DNA of 53,046 nucleotides from positions 1-53,046 of the forward strand of contig KN880597.1 of the NCBI GenBank assembly GCA_000934385.1, given 5' to 3'. How positions within the stretch are numbered: the stretch's first letter is position 1; every line of letters begins with the position of its first letter. This stretch comes from Cylindrobasidium torrendii FP15055 ss-10 (taxonomy: Eukaryota; Basidiomycota; Agaricomycetes; Agaricales; Physalacriaceae). The translations under genes and the position numbers were made by a program. Positions 45,534 through 53,046 of the stretch are shown piece by piece. The notes beneath the pieces are model-generated. The model saw only the letters and a list, made by a program, of their open reading frames with translations, did no database searches and was not told the DNA's origin.

Positions 45534-48500
45534 ATGGATCTGCCCCAGCTCGCGCAGCTTTTCTCGTTAACGCTTAGTCCGGACCCAAACGTCCACAAGA
45601 AGGCAGAACTCGATATTCTCCGCGTGCGTGTTGCGCGATTTACGAGGCTATTGGTTGACTTTTCCTTTTCAGATCGCCGACCAGGAGGGTCTCGTCACCG
45701 CCCTTCTCCAAATCATCGCGAACAATGATGTTGATCTGTGCGCCCTGTCCGAATCCCAACTACGCGTCAAAACTCACTAATCCCCAGTGCCACCCGCCAG
45801 TCCTGCGCAGTATGGGTCAAGAACCGCGTCTTCACCAAGTACCCTGTCAAGGATGGCCGTAAGGGCGACTTGACCGAGACCGATTGTGCCACACTGCGCA
45901 CCAGCCTTCTTGCGCTCATTTCCAGCGCACCTTCGCGACCTATAGCCCTCCAGCTTGCCCAAACGCTCAAATATGTTATTGCTCGCTCTTTCCCTGCCAA
46001 ATGGTCCGGTCTCTTGGATGAAGTCAAGGCGCTTTTGAGCAGTTCAGATGTTCGCGAGGTTCATGCAGGATGTGTGGCCGCCCTCGAGGCTGTTAAGGCA
46101 TTCCGGTGCGTCTCCACAAATAATGAGAGGAATATCCCACTGATTACTGAACAGATACCAAAATAAGGCCGAGCCACTTTACACTGTTGTCGAGGCTCTC
46201 TTCCCTACCCTTGTTAGCATCGCGACCAACATGATGCAAACGCCGCCTAGCGCGTCCGATGATATCCCGGCTCTCCTCCATCTCATTCTCAAGACCTATA
46301 CCCACTCGATCTCCCAGAACCTTTCCCCGCACCAACGTTCTCCGGAAAGCCTTGTCCCATGGGGCCGTCTCTTGTTCGGCATTGTCGAGCTGAATCTCCC
46401 TGCTGAGGCGGTTCCTGCGGATGAATTGGCACGTGAGACTTGTGAATGGTGGAAGACGAAGAAGTGGGCGTACCGCACGCTCACTAGGCTGTTCCATCGG
46501 TACGTTGTCCGATACTGCATGCGCATTTTGACTAAACTATCGTAGCTACGGTTCTCCTTCGCAGCTTCCCACCACTATGCAAGTTTATCAGGCGTTTGCG
46601 GACCACTTTGTTGCCTCGTTTGCTCCGGAAATTCTGAAGACATTCCTTCAACAAGTCGAACTCTATATTTCTGGAAAGGCCTGGTTGTCGAAGAAGTGTC
46701 AATATCACATCTTTACCTTCTTCCTTGAGTGGTAAGAATCTCTCTCATGGACTGTGTATCATCGCTTACTTCAGATGCAGCATCAAGCCCAAGTCGACTT
46801 GGGCCCAGCTCAAGCCTCACTGCACCACACTCTTCACATCATTTGTCTTCCCGCTGCTCACATTCACCCCGGAGCGTCAAGCAGCTTGGGACGAGGATCC
46901 TGTCGACTATGTACGCCTGTCTGTCGACGAGTACGAGGCCTTCGATTCCCCTGTGTCTGCAGCGACGTCCTTCCTTTTCGGCCTCGTTTCTAACAGGACG
47001 AACACCACCTTTGAACCTATTCTTGCATATGTGAACGGTATTCTCACACAGCCAGGTGTTTCCGACGAGCAATTGTTCGGCGCTCTCAATACCCTCGCGG
47101 CCCTTGGCCCTTGGATGATGAAGCACCCCAAGGTCAAAGACAACATGGAGGGTTTGGTCACCCAACACGCACTTCCCGCCCTCACCAGCTCCAAGCCATA
47201 TCTCCGGGCCATTGCCTGCGAGCTCATTGGTACCCTCGTCAAGAACCGCATGCCAATCACGAACGAGACGACACTCAGCACCATTTCCACCAATGTCTTC
47301 AACCTACTCGATGACCCCGAATTCCCCGTCAAGGTTAACGCCATTCTGGCGCTGACGGAGCTCATTCAGGCCTCCGAGCATGTTGCTAAGGGCTTATCGC
47401 CTCAAGTTGCGAAGATCATCCAAGGTATGTCAATTAACTCTTTGAGTGCCACGGAAAACTAAACAATCAGATATTCTTCGCCTTTCGGATGAGTCTGAAC
47501 TTGACATCCTCAACCACGCTATGGAGCTTCTCGTCGATACCTATCAGACCGAGCTTCTCCCCGTTGCTGCTCAACTTGCCCAGCGTCTCTGCGATACCTA
47601 CATTCGATTGGTCCAAGTCACTATGGCCGCCGACGAGCAGCAGGAGGGGATGGACCTGGAATCCATTATGGCTGCCCCCGACGACGATAAGACCCTGCTT
47701 GCCATGGGTGTTGCGAAGACGATTTCCACGGTCATTCATAGCGTCGACAGCTCGCCTGAGATTCTGTCCGAGGTCCAGGAAATTGTCATCCCCATTGTTG
47801 TTTTCACGCTCGAAAACAAGTTCCTTGGTGCGTCCTGGCACTTTCACCGCGCCTCCACCATACCCATCGTGGGTTCTCGCGCTAACTCTTAGCCCTAGAT
47901 TTGTATGACACTGTCTATGAGCTCGTTGATAGCTTGACTTTCAAGCTTCGTGCGATATCGCCCAACATGTGGCGTGTCTTTGAACTTACCCACTCGATGT
48001 TCAAGAGCGAGGCTATCGATTACCTAGATGGTATGTATTGTGTTTTCTAAACTACACGGGCGCGGGCTGAAACCTTGACAGAGATGCTTCCCTTCCTCGA
48101 CAACTGTGTTTCGTTTGGGTCAGCGGCCATCCAGGCGCGACCGGAATACAAGCAAATGGTCGTCGAGATATTCACCATCAGTATGACGAGTGAACACCTT
48201 GGCGAGAACGATCGCGTCAACGGCTGCAAGCTAGCGGAATGCATGCTTCTGAACCTTCGGGGAACTGTTGATGAGGCTCTGCAGCCCATTATTCAGACAA
48301 CATTTGCACACCTGGACGAAGCACGCGGCGCGACTCTGAAACTTTCCATGCTTGAGGTCCTCGTCAACGCCGTTCTCTACAATGCGACCGCAGCGCTGCA
48401 CATCATGGGTGATGGCGCGCGCAAGTTCTTTGACCTATGGTTCGCGGCGATCAATGCAGGCGGGAAGGGCGCGAGCAAGCTTCCTCGCGTGCACGACAAG

Positions 48501-49165
48501 AGGCTCAGCTTGTTGGCGCTTGGACAGCTTCTTGAGATGGACCCGTCGGCCATCCCTGAGCCTGTCCGTGACGGATGGCCAAGCCTTCTCGGGGGTGCGC
48601 TCAAGCTGTTCAAGGAGTATCCTGAGGCAGTCAAATGTACGTTCTTCTTGTTTAACCTAGACTTATACCGATGCTGACCCTTTGACAGCCCGCAAAGAGC
48701 TAGAAGAGTCGATGCAGGATGATGATGACGATGATGATTCCATGCCCGACCGTTACTTGAACTTTGAGAACGACGACGACGATGTATGGGACGAGGACTC
48801 GGCATACCTCGAGATGCTGGCGAAGGAGGGCGCGCGGCTCCGGGAGAAGAATGCCAAGTTTGAGGAGGGTATCGCTGTAGATGCGGATGAAGACAGCGAT
48901 GAAGAAGATGAGGATGAGGATGGCCTTCTCGAGGAGCTTGGTTTCTTCAGCCCGCTGGACCAAGTAAATGTGTACCAAACCTTCCAGGTTAACTTGACTG
49001 GTATGTTTCTTTGTATTTCGCGCTCCGACCCAAGCGATGCTGATGGATCTCGCAGCGTTCCAAATGAAGAATTCGGCTGCGTATGCAACAGCGACGACAA
49101 GTCTGTCGATGGAGCAGCAGACGGTGTTGATGGAAGTCATGAAGCTTGCCTCGGAGGCACAGTAA
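45534..49165 (+). CDS. NMD5: Importin-7/8 family karyopherin (Nmd5/Sxm1-like)
   Basis: This is a nuclear import receptor of the importin-beta superfamily that binds Ran-GTP and carries cargo such as ribosomal proteins and histones through pores. Eleven exons encode about 1040 residues, the length of human IPO7. The N-terminus MDLPQLAQLFSLTLSPDPNV plus AELDILRIADQEGLVTAL and TRQSCAVWVKNRVFTKY is the importin N-terminal repeat. Family-specific motifs include ETCEWWKTKKWAYRTLTRLF followed by HRYGSP, KSTWAQLKPH, WDEDPVDYVRLSVDEYEAFD and PVKVNAILALTELIQASEH. A strongly acidic loop near the C-terminus (DDDDDDDSMPDRYLNFENDD, EDSDEEDEDEDGLLEELGFF) is typical of the Nmd5/Sxm1/IPO7 group. The start ATG 45534 opens the first HEAT repeat. 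It sits between two paralogous unknown genes. Confidence 0.9.
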
Positions 49166-50094
49166 ATGGGTCACTGGGTTACGATTTACATGTTATCATA
49201 GAGGATGCGCTGCGACGATTTATGTACTACCAATGTGTGTTTTGTACTTACGAGCTTACAAGTCACGATGTTTCTGTTGTTGTTCAAGGTCGGATGTCAC
49301 GCGTGTGCGCAGGCCAGGTAAGAAGTATTGGGCGCTAAGCGCTTCAGTCTAGCTATAGATGCATGGCTTTCGTAAGTACTACGGTAGGTCGATGAATTGG
49401 GTAGTGCTCGATTTCACAATGCCAACGAAACATTCGGCGAGTCTATCTCCCTCCCGCCATCCCCGTTGATGCTACCGTGGAAAACAGCTCGTAGGAAGGC
49501 ATCCGACCTGTTGAACTTGGTGTTGACCATGTGACAGAGTCGACGCTGAGGTGCAATGCGCGCCTAGCGCCGCGGTGAATATTGGATATCCGGGAAGGCA
49601 TCATTGTCGCCTCACTTGCAGTTGGGCGTTGGTTCGACTTGGGAGTGGGTTCTTGGGCATGGTCCATGGTGGGAGTATTTTGAGTTGTGGTAGATGAGGT
49701 CTGGCGTCCATTCGAGCTATTTCTTATGTATGCTTTTCCCTCCGTGTCGGCCTGCGGCGCGTCGGCCGGATCGAGAAGATCAACAAGCAGGCCGAAACGG
49801 GATGTTGATGGCTTGAACAATGGGCTGGCTTCGGGCATGTGTTCGACTTGCCTTAAGTGGTGGACATGGATGAGGCATCGATAACCAGAACTCACAGTCA
49901 AATCAAATTCCTGGGTATCCCGCGAGATAACTTCTATATGGTACAAATTCAAAGCAAGTAAAGAATGAGCGGACGGTCCTGTACATAGGTATCTCGAAAA
50001 TACAATCGTAAAGCAATGCAAGCGAAAAATGAAGGAATGAAAGGTTGACAGAATTGAAAATCAAATCAAATCGAAGATAAAGGGAAAGGGCGAG
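49166..50094. other. Intergenic region with a doubtful minus-strand frame
   Basis: This is the 3' region of the importin gene (+) and of unknown gene B (-). A minus-strand open frame of 192 codons (49443-50021) contains a protein-like segment (EASPLFKPSTSRFGLLVDLL, QRPTASEATMMPSRISNIHR) from about 49841 downward, with an ATG there. It has no domain, splice support or recognisable family, so I leave it as possible only. Confidence 0.35.
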
Positions 50095-51136
50095 TCAAAC
50101 ATGGTAGTGCTCTGTGCCATCTGTGTGCAATCTCTCGAGCGCTTCGAATACTGATTTTGAGCGGCAGTGTGCACCACCCCGCAGCGAATCGTCGTCCGCC
50201 TCCATCTTGCGTGCCTCCCACGACTCGTCACTATCGTACCCGCTCGGAGACGCGACGCCGCTTTCCAGCAAAAGCCATTGGACTGGCATGCGCACGAAGG
50301 GAATTATGCCACGAGTGGATGTAGGGTGCGCCATGTCGAGGAAAGCGACAACTACGACGGGGAGAAGAGTTATTGCGTCTTCGCAGGGCGTAATGGGCCG
50401 TGAGAAAGGAAGGTCGGACGGGGCGTCTTTAGCGTCCAGTGTCGCCGCGAATGCGTAAAGCATGTCCGGGAAATTGGACCATTCCGCGTCATCCATGGCA
50501 ACCGGATCCCGTATGTCGGGAGATACGATGCTGAGGAGTGCAGTACGGCAGTCGTCGAAGTACGCGACCCGTTCGCGTTCGATATGCGCGATGTGCAGTC
50601 TATGGGTTTGAAATTAAGCAATGGAGCCCGCTGGGTTATGTAGAGCACGTACTTGGTAACCAGCGACATCCGGTCCATAGGCTCGACGCCGAGTTCTTCT
50701 TCCATCGCTTCGCACGCCAGTACGAACAGGATGCGGAGGGTAAGGCAGCAGTGGTCGACGTCTCCGACGCCGCGCGCGTACAGTGCTTCGGTGGGGATGA
50801 TGAACCCACGCGATGCGATGTGTGTGAGGAAATAGAGCAGGTGAATGAGTGTGAAGGGTGTTTGGTTTGGGTGTACAAGGATTTCATAGACCGCATCTTC
50901 AACTAGCCTATAGTTTGGCGTATCCATGCTAAAAGAACGGAGGTCATTGTCCGAGTCGGCGGCTCGTTCGCGCACAGCAACACGTACATGACATCCTCGT
51001 CGTCCAGCTCGGTCAATTTGAGCAGCACATATTTTGAGACCCAGCATGCAAGGCCAGACATGCATTCGGCAAAGCTAAATGCGCTGGCGTCCGACGAGTC
51101 AAGCGTACTGTCGAGGTCAATGTACGAGGGAGACAT
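50095..51136 (-). CDS. Unknown protein B, paralogue of the protein at 43919-44953
   Basis: Three exons (50988-51136, 50653-50928, 50095-50599; 930 bases) encode 309 residues. It begins MSPSYIDLDSTLDSSDASAF and ACWVSKYVLLKLTELDDEDV. After the first intron it reads NYRLVEDAVYEILVHPNQTP, FTLIHLLYFLTHIASRGFII, ILFVLACEAMEEELGVEPMD and RMSLVTK. Both introns occupy the same places and phases as in protein A at 43919-44953, so the two arose by gene duplication. The C-terminus is unique, with RPITPCEDAITLLPVVVVAF and PFVRMPVQWLLLESGVASPS. No known domain was identified. Start ATG 51136; the open frame upstream lacks another ATG. Confidence 0.7.
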
Positions 51137-53046
51137 GGGCGCAGGAGTGGATGCACTACGCAAAAATGTCGATACTTATAAGCCAAGGACGCGTCGAGAC
51201 GCGCATCGTCGGTAGCTTCTTTAAGGAGCCGTGATCGCAACCGCCGAGTACGGCATTATTGTTCGCTATTTGGGGAAGGGTCGAAACCAGGCCGAAAGGG
51301 AAATCCAATATCAATGCGGACGCGTTGAACAATGGGCCATCACTAGAAATTGCGTCAACTCATGTGCGGGGAAGGATGGCGGGATTTTGGGACCTTGGTG
51401 GGACCTGCGGCTGGCGGAGCGACACTTCACTACTGCTCTTCCACGTCAGCACACCTCTGTGAGCGCTGAAATGCGATGCAGCTAATTGGACATTGGATAC
51501 AAGCTTTAAGAATTCTTTAGTGCCAGTAATCTGAGAAAGATTACCGCGCAGCTAATGATCCCAACGAGATAGCGGGGCGCCGCAGCGCTGGCCCGGTTCA
51601 CACTTCCAGAGGCGGGATCATGATGCATGCATCCACGGACACGGCATTTAGACATGCATTTCACTTTCACACATGCTCTAATGAGTCTGTCTACCATCCC
51701 GCCGCAAACGCGCGGGCCGCCGCCACACGACGCGGATGTCACGTGACTCTTACACGCTTTCTGATCACGCCACATCATCCGATCGCAAACCGTGTATCTA
51801 CAGATTCTCAGTCACGATCTATTTTGTGCTTCTGTCCCCATGTTCCAAGATATTGAATTTGAGAGAATAGCTTAATTATGTTTGGCTCATGTAGTAATTT
51901 AAAGTGTTCCTGTCATAGTAAAAGGCTTACCAGTTTCTTCAGCTCTCAAACTTCCCTGAGAAACTTTACAATGCAATGTGCATCTGCTCCAGGGGACTCT
52001 GAGTGCTTCATTCAACTAAGTTCATGGCAAACACTAGTGTCTCTATGCTAAATTCCGCTTTCTCAGATCCCTGATAGTTTACTAAATATATTCTTATTGT
52101 CCAAGTGCTTTCTTTCACCACACTGAATTTGGCCAATTTTTGAGCCCTGAAGAATTCAAAAAGGGGACTCTAAATGCAGAACATCTCTTTGTATCTGCCA
52201 GTTAGCAGTGTCCACTTTATCAACCTCACTTACAATTTTTGCATTTTATAAACATCAACATATTGTACTGTCTTATCATGTTCCCAATGTACATGATCTT
52301 GGCTGCAGACAGTGGGCACATATTCTGATGGATGCCATGAGTGACATCATAGATCATGTGACCTGTGGGAGGCCTTCCACCTACTGGCCAATACATAACA
52401 TATATCTGTGGGGGTCATGATGTACAGAATAACTACTTCTTGACAAGTTAGCATTGGACTTTTGAGCAGAAGCCTACACTTGCCATTGAGGCTCACTGGC
52501 ATGGACATATTGAATCAAATGTGGCACACATAATGAACTTTGAAGGACACACACCGGCAACAACCTTGTGCACAGATAGCGGGAAAACATGTAAAATGCA
52601 AGTCAACAAAAGGGCAATGGAGGAAAAGTATGATGCAGTCATAACTAGGGAAGACTGTTGTACTAAGTGGGAAGTGGGCAGTGTGGTAGTACTTGGACGG
52701 CGCCAACGCACCGGCACACTTGCTTGAAGTACCCAAATTACTTCCGCTCTCTTAGCTAGTGAACCAGGGGTCTCACATCCCTTGGATGAAAACCAAATGT
52801 ACCTATAGATCCAACTTGTCGTGGATTTCCGAGCGTATTTCCTTTTATTTCTCATTATTTCTATATTCGGTAGTAGTGCGCAACCTCGGCGACCGGACCA
52901 ATCCGCCGATCGTCGGTATCCGGTCGGCACCCCAAGCCCTAGTCCCTCATCTTGACCTCTTGGTCTTTATTGGGATTAGGTGCGCCGTAGCGTAGTTTGC
53001 TTGTATGCGCAATCTAACTTGGTCTTTATTGGGATTAGACCGCCGT
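51137..53046. other. AT-rich gene-free right end, probably transposon-derived
   Basis: From about 51850 the sequence becomes markedly more AT-rich than the rest of the window and no gene is visible. A short open piece at about 52521-52727 (+) reads TPATTLCTDSGKTCKMQVNK but matches no family I know. A 21-base direct repeat (TTGGTCTTTATTGGGATTAG with a leading C) occurs at 52959-52979 and 53018-53038. The region may be part of a transposable element that continues beyond the window. Confidence 0.45.
52959..53038 (+). repeat. Direct repeat pair at the right edge
   Basis: Two identical 21-base copies (52959-52979 and 53018-53038) start 59 bases apart, each beginning CTTGGTC and ending GGATTAG. 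The window ends 8 bases later, so more copies may follow. Confidence 0.7.

Overview
This window is nuclear DNA from a filamentous basidiomycete, most likely an Agaricomycete. Genes are split by many short introns (about 40-65 bases, mostly GTxxGT...YAG). There are basidiomycete-restricted families (DUF6534 membrane protein, the Agaricomycete HNH family, a Plavaka/KDZ transposase, a DUF6532-like protein) and eukaryotic tRNA genes with internal A and B boxes. There is no operon structure, ribosome-binding site or CRISPR array. Gene models were built by hand from reading frames, splice signals and phase; where a total coding length is given, the exon phases close.

Layout. 1-9 kb: a DUF6534 multi-span membrane protein (970-3034, +), a 100-residue zinc-ribbon protein that starts on a 7-base coding exon (3600-4343, +), a small SH3/Tudor-like basic protein behind a TATA box (4998-5780, +), and a GATA factor with two fingers (7508-8633, -). 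9.2-15.2 kb: a two-gene DNA transposon bounded by candidate 18-base terminal inverted repeats. It carries a DUF6532-like protein (-) and a Plavaka-type transposase with an N-terminal C2H2 finger (+), fired divergently from 134 bases. 15.2-18.7 kb: gene-poor, with decayed coding-like fragments. 19-24 kb: a 216-residue hypothetical (+), an HNH-family protein that has lost both catalytic histidines (-), and a 303-residue Pro/Tyr/Ser-rich protein (-). 25.6-33 kb: an 825-residue Ser-rich protein (+), a nine-exon 566-residue Cys/His-rich protein (-), and a ubiquitin-fold protein (+). 33.4-35.8 kb: an FSH-type serine hydrolase homologue whose nucleophile serine is glycine and which carries a long acidic tail (-), with a 144-residue gene 21 bases upstream (-). 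36.4-45.1 kb: four tRNA genes (Ala-TGC, Glu-TTC, two identical Ala-CGC), nucleoporin Nup53/Nup35 (+), glucosidase II alpha subunit (-). 43.9-51.1 kb: two paralogous unknown proteins with matching intron positions flank an importin-7/8 (Nmd5/Sxm1) gene. 51.1-53 kb: AT-rich, gene-free, probably transposon-derived.

The housekeeping genes (glucosidase II in ER glycoprotein folding, Nup53 at the nuclear pore, importin-7/8 in nuclear import) anchor this as a chromosomal core region with a transposon island in the left third. The most notable observations are the two-gene transposon, the pseudo-hydrolase and pseudo-nuclease with visibly lost catalytic residues, and the uncharacterised paralogue pair around the importin gene.
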